Assembly: GCA_019638355.1 (NCBI GenBank)
Contig: JAHBTY010000001.1
Span: 372,001 to 436,000 of the forward strand
Direction: 5' to 3'
Origin: Cyclobacteriaceae bacterium
GTDB lineage: Bacteria; Bacteroidota; Bacteroidia; Cytophagales; Cyclobacteriaceae
DNA: 64,000 nt
Shown in pieces: positions 35,416-42,510 of this stretch (position 1 is the stretch's first letter; the number at the start of each line of letters is the position of its first letter). The notes under the pieces were generated by a model, which was given only the letters and a program-made list of their open reading frames with translations, made no database searches and was not told the origin of the DNA. The translations under genes were made by a program, and so were the position numbers.

Positions 35416-36660
35416 ATGCGAGTTGTTTTGTTCTTCCTGCTCATTCCAATTTACTATTTTTCATCCGCAGCAGCTTTGCCTGTGGTTTCAAAGGGCGAAT
35501 TAGATTTAACCACCTGGAATACCCAACAATTACCCGCGATTTCCCTGGCGGGCGAGTGGCGATTTTACTGGCAGGCATTGCTAACATTCAACCAGTTGGA
35601 TTCTGAACCTTATGCTTTGGCCCAGCTTACCATCCCGTGGAATGAACAGAAGATTGACGGAAAGGCTCTACCCAAAAATGGTTATGCCACCTATGCATTA
35701 AAAATAAAACTACCACCTACTACCCAGGAAGTGGCTTTTGTGGTGCCAGCTGTTTTTAACAGCTATGCGTTTTGGGTTAATGATAAATTAATTTGCAGCA
35801 GTGGGCAACCCGGGCGAAACGAAGCCGAAACTACTCCGAAATGGAAACCACAAACGGTGCGGGTACCTGTAAACTCACCCAACATGGTAGTGCTATTTCA
35901 AATTGCAAACTTTCAAAATACGCGTGGTGGCTGTGCAGAAGTTATGCGAATAGGTGATGCAGCATACTTAACCAGGCTGAGTACTATTTATTATACTACA
36001 GGCAAAGCATTGGTAGTTTTTTGTGCATTACTCTTTGTTGCCGGAATAGCAGTTTATTATTTAACTGAAGCAAAAGGATATTTACACCTGGCATTTTTAG
36101 GTTTTGCTTATATGCTTCGTTTTCTTTTCTCTGATTTGTATCTCGCTTCCGACTTTGAAATTAATTTACCGTGGTTGGTAGCGGCAAAAATCGAATATGC
36201 AACAGTACCTTTAATTGTTTTTGCAGCAGCTACTTTTGTGTCGGGGATTTATCCAAAAGAGTTTAAGAGAGCGGCTCGTATATTTTTTCAAGCGAGTAGT
36301 TTCTTTGCCTTGCTTGGCATTATACTGGTACCATCTGCTGCCTTAACCCCCATGTTACTTTTATTGCAGGTGCTGGGGTTATCCCTTGCCGCATATAGTG
36401 CCATCAGTATTTTTAGAGCCATCGTAATCAATCGCACGGGCGCATGGGTAACTGCGTTAAGTATGGGTGTATTGATTGCTGTTGCTTCTTATAATGTTTA
36501 TACTTTCATCATGGTGATTGATCTTAACCGCACATTCATTCATATTGGCTATGCTTGTGCCCTGGGTCTTTCTGCATTCTCGCTCATGTATCGCACACCA
36601 GTCCGGTTAAAGCAGGAGGATAGTGAAATGCTTCGCTACGAAGATTTGTACGGAAAATAA
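35416..36660 (+). CDS. 7TM-DISM receptor-like membrane protein without an output domain
   Basis: A 414-residue membrane protein. A signal peptide (residues 1-19) leads to a DISMED2-type jelly-roll sensor (about 25-180, GEWRFYWQALL and the WVNDKLICSSGQPGR loop typical of galactose-binding-like folds) and then about seven transmembrane helices (about 190-395). In most 7TM-DISM proteins a histidine kinase, GGDEF or LuxR domain follows; here only about 20 residues remain. It must pass its signal by contact with another protein, or is a truncated receptor. No partner gene is next to it: the downstream MBL gene is convergent. Confidence 0.85.
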   Translation: MRVVLFFLLIPIYYFSSAAALPVVSKGELDLTTWNTQQLPAISLAGEWRFYWQALLTFNQLDSEPYALAQLTIPWNEQKIDGKALPKNGYATYALKIKLPPTTQEVAFVVPAVFNSYAFWVNDKLICSSGQPGRNEAETTPKWKPQTVRVPVNSPNMVVLFQIANFQNTRGGCAEVMRIGDAAYLTRLSTIYYTTGKALVVFCALLFVAGIAVYYLTEAKGYLHLAFLGFAYMLRFLFSDLYLASDFEINLPWLVAAKIEYATVPLIVFAAATFVSGIYPKEFKRAARIFFQASSFFALLGIILVPSAALTPMLLLLQVLGLSLAAYSAISIFRAIVINRTGAWVTALSMGVLIAVASYNVYTFIMVIDLNRTFIHIGYACALGLSAFSLMYRTPVRLKQEDSEMLRYEDLYGK

Positions 36661-36819
36661 TCTTCCGGTACACAACTGTTATTTCTCCGCCTTTTCAACG
36701 AGTTAAATATATTGTTGATTGAATACGGTAGCATCAAAATACCGCCACCAATCTTACTGGTTAGCCACTTTATGTTATAGTTAAGTTCAGGTTGCTTCTT
36801 CATAACTATGGCTCTCTCT

Positions 36820-37665
36820 TCAATTCATCGGAAAATACATTCCCAATTTTAATGACTTGTAAACAATACCTACTTTCTCTGCCTCTCGCTCAAACTCCCC
36901 CACGTCAGCCGTATTAAACTTAAACAAATCATAATGATGCGGAATTACCAACCGTGCACCAATTTCTTTTCCGAGTAGTGCAGCTTCTTTGCAATTCAAA
37001 TTTCCAGCTACACCCCGGCTGGGGTCGTTACCATTGATCGGTAAAAAAGCTACATCTACATGAAACGGTTCTAAAATCTTCACCATATCATCATGCCACA
37101 ATGTATCGCCACTGTGGTAAACCGTAAACTTTCCGAACTGTACCACAAAACCCATAAACTTGCAGCGACCTTCTGCATCGCGTTCTATCTCGTTATGTGC
37201 AGCGGGTACACCATGAAAGATAAAGTCATTCACGGTTTTTACTTCACCATCGTTCAGTCCAATCGGAAAATCCAGATCGCACTTGACGCGATCAACCACA
37301 AAACCTCTGTTCGCTTCCGGAATTACAAATTGAATTTTAGGATTTACCTGAAACAACGGTATTAATGTTTCTGCATCCAGATGATCGGTATGATTATGAC
37401 TGGATGTAACCACATCAATACAATCCAACAACTGCGGCTCTATCACCAACTCGCTGATGCGCTCGTGCGGTTTATTCGTGTTCGCATATTTTTTGCTAAG
37501 CGAATCCGACAAGTACGGGTCGAACAGTAAACACTTTTTGTTCCATTGAATTAAAAAACCACTTTGCCCCAGCCACCAGATATCGAACGAATCAACACTG
37601 CCCGCGCTTTTTGCATTGCGGATTTCTGCTGCGAGAGTGGGGCCGGAGTTGTGGGGTTTGATCAT
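36820..37665 (-). CDS. Metallo-beta-lactamase-fold hydrolase (UlaG/YtnP-like)
   Basis: A 281-residue soluble protein. The metal-binding HNHTDHLD (H-x-H-x-D-H) is followed by further ligands in VYHSGDTLWHDD (His, Asp) and VIPHHYDLF (His). The start WWLGQSGFLIQW resembles the UlaG-like L-ascorbate-6-phosphate lactonase branch. It is the last gene in a reverse-strand run headed by an SDR, separated from the MetE-like gene by 54 bp. The 158-bp gap after it and before the convergent 7TM-DISM gene holds no recognisable feature. Substrate is unknown; a sugar-acid lactone is a reasonable guess in view of the neighbours. Confidence 0.85.
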   Translation of the reverse strand: MIKPHNSGPTLAAEIRNAKSAGSVDSFDIWWLGQSGFLIQWNKKCLLFDPYLSDSLSKKYANTNKPHERISELVIEPQLLDCIDVVTSSHNHTDHLDAETLIPLFQVNPKIQFVIPEANRGFVVDRVKCDLDFPIGLNDGEVKTVNDFIFHGVPAAHNEIERDAEGRCKFMGFVVQFGKFTVYHSGDTLWHDDMVKILEPFHVDVAFLPINGNDPSRGVAGNLNCKEAALLGKEIGARLVIPHHYDLFKFNTADVGEFEREAEKVGIVYKSLKLGMYFPMN

Positions 37666-37719
37666 ACGCTGATGTTTCCAGTTGCCGGTTCCCAGTTACC
37701 GGGAACAGGAAACCGATAA

Positions 37720-38751
37720 CTATTTTAAATCCTCTCTAACCTTCTTCGCCCCCTTCACCATATTCACCAACTTCTGTCGCGAGGCCCAACGTGCGGTTTG
37801 ACTTAATCCGCAATCGGGCGCCACGGCTAACTTTTCTGCTGGTACGTATTGCAAACATTTTTTTATACGCTGTACCACATCATCTTCCGTTTCGATATAA
37901 TAATTCTTCACATCAATAATGCCCACCGCTACATCCATCTTCTCGGCAAAGGTTGCCAGCAATTCTATTTCAGCAAACTCACGATTTGCCATTTCAATGT
38001 GTACTTCATTCACCGTAAGGTTTAAGAAATCGGGTAACATCGGCTTAAGACTTCTATACCCAACCGGGCGACCTTTAAAATTTCCAAAACATAAATGTGT
38101 AGATAAACGACACTTGCCTACTACTCCTGCAACTGTTCTGTTAAAAATATCTACAAAGCGTTTGGTGTCTTCTTTGTAGGCATAACAACTCATGGACGGT
38201 TCATCTACCGTAATCTCGGTGCAACCCGCAGCCACTAAATCTTCCAACTCCTTTTTAATGAAGGGAAGTAATGCTTCGGTAATGGCAAAGCGATCCTTGT
38301 ATTTTTCATTCGGTAATAATCTGCCGCTTAGTGTGTAGGGGCCAGGCACACTGGTTTTTAACACCGGACCTTTAGGCGCAAGTTTTTGTAAGCGTTTAAA
38401 TTCTTTTACAGCACCCAACCCATTCGGAGCGGTGAGTGCATCTATAATAGAATTTTTTCCTCGTTGGTCGTGCGCAGGCGGGCCGAACTTGCGCAACTCA
38501 TCGGTGTTTTCTTTTATTCCTTTGATGAATCCATAAAACGAAAGGTTAAAATCCAATCGGGTTTGTTCACCATCAGTAATCACATCTAAACCGGCAGCTA
38601 CCTGATCGTGAATCGCTGCAATCACAGCATCTTCAATCAATTCTTCTTTATCGGCATTGCCAAACTCGTTGAGATGTTTAACCGAAAACTCAAGCCATCC
38701 CGGAAACGGATAGCTGCCCACAACTGTGGTGCGAATAGGTAGAGGTTGCAT
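37720..38751 (-). CDS. Core-type cobalamin-independent methionine-synthase-like methyltransferase (MetE C-terminal domain)
   Basis: A 343-residue enzyme matching only the C-terminal catalytic barrel of MetE, not the full 750-residue enzyme. The zinc ligands are in THLCFGN (H219, C221), a Glu near 253 and C314 in PDCGLSQ. Standalone barrels of this kind, known as core MetE, occur in archaea and many bacteria and do not need a folate N-terminal domain; their methyl donor differs among species. It lies 3 bp after the SIS gene stop on the same strand, so both are translated from one message. Whether it makes methionine or acts on another thiol cannot be decided. Confidence 0.88.
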   Translation of the reverse strand: MQPLPIRTTVVGSYPFPGWLEFSVKHLNEFGNADKEELIEDAVIAAIHDQVAAGLDVITDGEQTRLDFNLSFYGFIKGIKENTDELRKFGPPAHDQRGKNSIIDALTAPNGLGAVKEFKRLQKLAPKGPVLKTSVPGPYTLSGRLLPNEKYKDRFAITEALLPFIKKELEDLVAAGCTEITVDEPSMSCYAYKEDTKRFVDIFNRTVAGVVGKCRLSTHLCFGNFKGRPVGYRSLKPMLPDFLNLTVNEVHIEMANREFAEIELLATFAEKMDVAVGIIDVKNYYIETEDDVVQRIKKCLQYVPAEKLAVAPDCGLSQTARWASRQKLVNMVKGAKKVREDLK

Positions 38752-38754
38752 AGT

Positions 38755-39540
38755 TTATTTTTTAGTACCTACATGTTCATACAATTTTGCTAACCGGTGT
38801 GCGTGTTCATCGTACGCACTTTCAAAAAGCTCGGTAGCTTTTTCTTTGCCAGCAATATTGGTGGCGGTTAATACTTTGGGTGGTTGCCCCGCCTCGGTAA
38901 GCAAGCGTGCTACTTCGGCTTTGATGCAATTGATAATCATGGCGCCACCCACCGTTGATCCGGGTGCCACCGGAGTTTCCAATCCTTTAATGTAGATCAT
39001 CGAATCGCCAACAGGCGCACCGGTATCTAAAACCAGATCAGAAAAGTTGCTGAGTTTTTTACCATCGCTGCGTTTGCTTTCGCTTTTACCGGAGTGTTGT
39101 TGTGTGATGATGGAAACTACTTTTATCTTTTTCTGCTGAAACAGTTCGGCCATTTCTACGGGTACGATGTTGGTACCGCTGGATGAAATGATAAGGGCAC
39201 AATCAATTGAAGAAATATCAAAGTTGCGTAAGATGCGATCGGCCAATCCAGAAACATTTTCAAGAAACATGGCCTGCCGCTGGCCGTTGGCACCTACTAC
39301 CAAATTATGAAATGTAAGGGATAGTTCCACAATCGGATTGAATCCTGGAAAGGAACCATAACGAGGCCACATTTCTTCCACCATAATGCGGCTGTGGCCG
39401 GAACCAAATACATGCACCATGCGGCCGTGCAGAATAGTTTGCGCAAACCACTTAGCCGCTTGTTGAATGTTGGCTTCTTGTGAGACCACAGTATCGGCAA
39501 TTTTTTTACTGAGAGAAATATATTCCTGAATGACGCTCAT
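38755..39540 (-). CDS. SIS-domain sugar isomerase-like protein
   Basis: A 261-residue protein with one SIS domain. GSGHSRIMVEEMWPRYG and IISSSGTNIVPVEMAELFQQKKIKVV form the sugar-phosphate-binding loop and are followed by the GAPVGDSMIYIKGLETPVAPGSTVGGAM stretch. It belongs to the UPF0309 sugar-isomerase-domain family, whose true substrate is not established. It stands in an operon with a ROK kinase and an SDR, which suits the processing of an amino sugar or sugar acid phosphate. A promoter and a hairpin (39561-39615) precede it, so it may also be transcribed on its own. Confidence 0.88.
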   Translation of the reverse strand: MSVIQEYISLSKKIADTVVSQEANIQQAAKWFAQTILHGRMVHVFGSGHSRIMVEEMWPRYGSFPGFNPIVELSLTFHNLVVGANGQRQAMFLENVSGLADRILRNFDISSIDCALIISSSGTNIVPVEMAELFQQKKIKVVSIITQQHSGKSESKRSDGKKLSNFSDLVLDTGAPVGDSMIYIKGLETPVAPGSTVGGAMIINCIKAEVARLLTEAGQPPKVLTATNIAGKEKATELFESAYDEHAHRLAKLYEHVGTKK

Positions 39541-39560
39541 TTTGATTTGTGTACTTGATG

Positions 39561-39589
39561 TAAAAATACATTAAATGTGTGGTTCTCAA
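39561..39589 (-). promoter_or_regulatory. Putative SIS promoter (TTG-N18-TATTTTTA)
   Basis: Reverse strand TTG (39589-39587), 18 bases, TATTTTTA (39568-39561): one mismatch to TAnnTTTG. It lies 20 bases before the SIS ATG. Confidence 0.5.
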
Positions 39590-39592
39590 TTT

Positions 39593-39615
39593 GACACATT
39601 TACTTGTAAAGTGTC
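39593..39615. promoter_or_regulatory. Palindrome upstream of the SIS promoter, possible activator site
   Basis: GACAC-A-TTTAC-TT-GTAAA-GTGTC: ten-base arms with one bulged A and a two-base centre. It lies directly upstream of the -33 element at 39587-39589, as expected for an activator site; there is no T-run on either side, so it is not a good terminator. Confidence 0.5.
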
Positions 39616-39685
39616 AATAGAGTTAAGTTCATAAATTATAACCAAAGTTTTGGTCGTATCAGTTAAAACTTTTACAGAATCAATA

Positions 39686-40228
39686 TCAGCGCTTCGGTGT
39701 AATTCGTTTAATTTTTTCTCGAATAGACCATACTTTTCTATTACATCTAAATCGCAGAGGAGCAAGAACTCCGGTAAAAGTTGATTGGACTCTTAGATTC
39801 TTATCTTGATAATAAATTTTTTCATATGGATTGACTAATCTGTAATAAAGAGAGAGTGTAATTACCGTTCCTAAGAATTGAACCATTGAAATACCAGCTA
39901 TCGCAAATGGAAGAAATGAAAACAGTCTGAAATAATATTTTTCAAAGGATGATTCACTATTCCATTTTATTATTGGGAAAGCAATTACTCCAGATAGTAA
40001 AAATCCAAGAATAATGATTCGAGGAGTCCAATAACCAATAAATGTTATGCTAAAAAATGCGTTTAGTATAGTAATAATTGCTGTGAATAAAAGTAAAGAA
40101 TAGTGAAAGCTCTTAATTTTTTTAGAAAACTTTAGACCAGCCCGCCATTCAACTTTTTTATTCCAGATGTAAATTATTAATCCATAAATTAAAATGAATG
40201 CTCCCGAATAAATAAAAATCGAACTCAT
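39686..40228 (-). CDS. Small integral membrane protein, unknown function, AT-rich
   Basis: A 180-residue protein that I do not recognise. The ATG at 40228 was chosen over 40264, which would overlap the ROK gene. It has about four transmembrane helices (about 2-20, 40-62, 68-90 and 112-138) and a basic C-terminus (RFRCNRKVWSIREKIKRITPKR). Codons are much richer in A and T than those of the flanking ROK and SIS genes, so it looks inserted into the operon. No domain or motif assigns a role; the basic tail may face the cytoplasm. Confidence 0.55.
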   Translation of the reverse strand: MSSIFIYSGAFILIYGLIIYIWNKKVEWRAGLKFSKKIKSFHYSLLLFTAIITILNAFFSITFIGYWTPRIIILGFLLSGVIAFPIIKWNSESSFEKYYFRLFSFLPFAIAGISMVQFLGTVITLSLYYRLVNPYEKIYYQDKNLRVQSTFTGVLAPLRFRCNRKVWSIREKIKRITPKR

Positions 40229-40244
40229 TCTGTTTTCTATTGTA

Positions 40245-41129
40245 TTAAATTTTTGAAAGTGCAAATCCGGCTGCGCCTAACGCTCCGGCAAGATCGGAAA
40301 AGTGCGCGAGTTGAATCTCCGTTTTTTTACCACCGGGTTGCCATTCAAATTCATTCACAAACTGTTGCAACGGCTTCATTAAGGTTTCTTCGGCTTTTGA
40401 AATACCGCCACCAATAATTACTACTTCGGGTGAGAGAATATTAATGAACGAAGCAATGCTTGCTGCCAGTTTGCGCACCGAAGTAAGCCAGACTTCTGTT
40501 GCAAAATCATCTCCCTTTTGATAAGCCTGCACCAGATCCCACGTAGTTTTAAATTTGCCTTTGGTTCTCGCTTCGATAGAAAGATTACCAATCGCATCTT
40601 CCAGACTACCGGGCATGTTGGTTACGTCTTTGTTGTTATCCATCGCATCCACGGTAGTGTGGCCTAAATGTCCGGCCATTTGCCCAACACCCTGATATAA
40701 TTTTCCGTCAATTAAAATTCCACCGCCTACACCCGTGCCCAGTGTGAGAATGAATGCATACTTTTTATTCTTCGCTGCACCGAATTGCGCTTCGGCCATT
40801 AATGCTGCATGCGCATCGTTCAATACATAAATGCGCTCACCTGTAAAATCACTCCAGTTAAAATTTTCCAAGCCGGGTAAGCGACCCGGCATAAATTCAA
40901 TACACGTATTGGTTGCATCGGCCAGGCCCGGAGCCGATAAACCAAAAGCATGAATGTGTGGAGTTTCTTTTTTGAGTTGTGAGATGATTTGTTTTACGGA
41001 TTGTTTCCAGTGTGCATCATTTTGTTCATCCGTATCCTGCCGGATTTCTTTCAGAATGGTGCCATCGGCCTTTACCAGAATGGCTTTGATGTGCGTGCAA
41101 CCCAAATCAATTCCAATGGCGTATTCCAT
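40245..41129 (-). CDS. ROK-family sugar kinase with degenerate zinc motif
   Basis: A 294-residue ROK kinase. The phosphate loop GIDLGCTHIKA starts at residue 6, and GTGVGGGILIDGKLYQG and the HLGHTT stretch follow. The family's CxCGxxGCxE zinc cluster is replaced by NMPGSLEDAIG: the final Glu remains but the three cysteines are gone. It should phosphorylate glucose, N-acetylglucosamine or a similar hexose. The ATG at 41129 is 2 bases after the SDR stop; the alternative start is a TTG. Neighbouring SIS and SDR genes indicate a short sugar pathway. Confidence 0.88.
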   Translation of the reverse strand: MEYAIGIDLGCTHIKAILVKADGTILKEIRQDTDEQNDAHWKQSVKQIISQLKKETPHIHAFGLSAPGLADATNTCIEFMPGRLPGLENFNWSDFTGERIYVLNDAHAALMAEAQFGAAKNKKYAFILTLGTGVGGGILIDGKLYQGVGQMAGHLGHTTVDAMDNNKDVTNMPGSLEDAIGNLSIEARTKGKFKTTWDLVQAYQKGDDFATEVWLTSVRKLAASIASFINILSPEVVIIGGGISKAEETLMKPLQQFVNEFEWQPGGKKTEIQLAHFSDLAGALGAAGFALSKI

Positions 41130-41131
41130 AA

Positions 41132-41911
41132 TCAATATTGTCCTTCGCTTAGATCCCAGCCGCCATCAATGGTCAATACTTGTCCGGTTGTAAAACGAGA
41201 TTGATCGGACATAAAATAAACCGCAGCCCCATCCAGGTCTTCCGGTTTGCCAATGCGGCCACCATCCAACGGTTGCTTTGTTTTAATGAACGATAAAATA
41301 GTTTCATCATTTGCTGCTCGTTGCGCCATAGGTGTTTGTACCAGTGCCGGGGCCAATACATTGATCCGAATATTATCTTTTGCGTAATAAGCCGCGGTTG
41401 ATTTGGTAAAACCAATCACTGCGGCTTTGGTAGCTGCATACGCATGTGTTACAAAATGTTGTGGTGAAGGAGAGAACCCCAGTACTGAACCCATATTGAG
41501 AATACTTCCACTTGTTTTTTGTTTCAAGAAAGTTTGTACGGCAGCCTGATTGGAAAGCATGAGTGATGTGAGATTAAGTTCAAACGTTTTGTTCCAACCT
41601 TCCAATGTAAGTTCGTGCAGAGGGCCATCGCCAAACTTACGCCCACTGCCACCGGCTACATGATATAAGCCATCAAAACTTTTAAATTTTTTTATACAAG
41701 TTGCGATAGCTTGTTGTGCTGCTCCGGGTTGTGTCGCATCATTGACAAGGGCAACCGAATTTTTTCCAAGCTGCTGTTGTGCTTCGTTTACACTATCGGT
41801 ACTGCGGCCAACCACAACTACATTGGCACCTTCGCGCGCAAATGCTTTTGCTGCCGATAGCCCGAGGCCTGTTGTGCCACCAATGATTACGAGGGATTTA
41901 TTTTGAAGCAT
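41132..41911 (-). CDS. Short-chain dehydrogenase/reductase
   Basis: A 259-residue classical SDR. GGTTGLGLSAAKAF is the NAD(P) loop, VGRSTDSV the cofactor-specificity region, GSVLGFS supplies the catalytic Ser and YAATKAAVIGF the Tyr and Lys. A C-terminal DGGWD completes the fold. It is the first gene of the SDR-ROK-membrane protein-SIS-MetE-MBL run. Its substrate is probably a sugar or polyol, judging from its neighbours, but any secondary alcohol is possible. Palindromes at 41952-41995 and 42090-42103 lie upstream. Confidence 0.9.
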   Translation of the reverse strand: MLQNKSLVIIGGTTGLGLSAAKAFAREGANVVVVGRSTDSVNEAQQQLGKNSVALVNDATQPGAAQQAIATCIKKFKSFDGLYHVAGGSGRKFGDGPLHELTLEGWNKTFELNLTSLMLSNQAAVQTFLKQKTSGSILNMGSVLGFSPSPQHFVTHAYAATKAAVIGFTKSTAAYYAKDNIRINVLAPALVQTPMAQRAANDETILSFIKTKQPLDGGRIGKPEDLDGAAVYFMSDQSRFTTGQVLTIDGGWDLSEGQY

Positions 41912-41951
41912 TTAAATTTCTTTTCACTATTTATACTACGAGTTCAAATCA

Positions 41952-41995
41952 GGCGTCTGACGGTTGTTGATAAAGATTTAAATCCGTCTGACGCC
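41952..41995. repeat. 12-bp inverted repeat with one T-T mismatch
   Basis: GGCGTCTGACGG (41952-41963) and CCGTCTGACGCC (41984-41995) are inverted copies with a central mismatch and a 20-base loop. They lie between the SDR start (41911) and the end of the gene at 42132, so they may stop transcription of the upstream gene. Confidence 0.5.
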
Positions 41996-42089
41996 TTCTA
42001 ACATTGTTTGTGTTTGCGATGTGGCCGCTATCGAAGCTGCGACTTCTCCACGAACACAAATGTTGTTTAAATAAATGTACTAAAATTTA

Positions 42090-42103
42090 ACCGGTCGACC
42101 GGT
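42090..42103. promoter_or_regulatory. Perfect 14-bp palindrome ACCGGTCGACCGGT, possible operator
   Basis: The 14-base sequence is its own exact reverse complement and resembles TetR-family operators in its GC-rich, half-site-repeated build. It lies in the gap between the Imm10-like gene and the SDR operon. No TetR-family gene is in the window. Confidence 0.5.
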
Positions 42104-42131
42104 CATAGCGCAAACATGTTGTTGGGAGCAT

Positions 42132-42500
42132 TTATCTCTTTAATCTTTTATTTATTAATTCTAATTCGTCAATTATTTTATTGTATTCAGTTTTTCCATC
42201 TATACTGTCCTCAATAACAACAGCGTAAGTCTTTAGTGCATCTTGTCCATGTAAGTTTAGTCTAAATACAATTTTGTCGTTCTGAATTATGACTTCGCTG
42301 AGTCCGTCATAACAGCCGTAACCTTGGTCGTTTAGTTCTATGTGAAAATTACTTGTATCTGAGTCTTCTCTTTGGATTATGAAATAGTCGTTACCTTGTC
42401 GAAATGCAGTAACAATTACGTTGTCGATGTCGTCACAAAAGATGTCGTCCGGTTTGATAGTTGTCATTGTCCCAAGATAATTTCGCCCAACTAAAGACAT
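42132..42500 (-). CDS. Hypothetical protein, possibly Imm10-like immunity protein
   Basis: A 122-residue protein, AT-rich compared with its neighbours. The block DQGYGCYDGLSEVIIQNDKIVFRL resembles the conserved centre of Imm10-type immunity proteins, as I remember it, but I cannot confirm this without a profile search. No secretion signal or transmembrane segment is seen. It lies 10 bp after the DUF2231 cytochrome gene, probably in the same transcript, with no toxin gene next to it. If it is an immunity protein, it is an orphan that protects against toxins of other cells. Confidence 0.5.
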   Translation of the reverse strand: MSLVGRNYLGTMTTIKPDDIFCDDIDNVIVTAFRQGNDYFIIQREDSDTSNFHIELNDQGYGCYDGLSEVIIQNDKIVFRLNLHGQDALKTYAVVIEDSIDGKTEYNKIIDELELINKRLKR

Positions 42501-42510
42501 AAATTCAAGT

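Noticed and set aside
41985-42075. Inverted TTGTGTT...AACACAA stretch near 42010-42060
   Set aside because: Arms are short and gapped, with poor pairing in the centre; it may be a decayed member of the TGTGTCC hairpin family but I could not support it as a feature.
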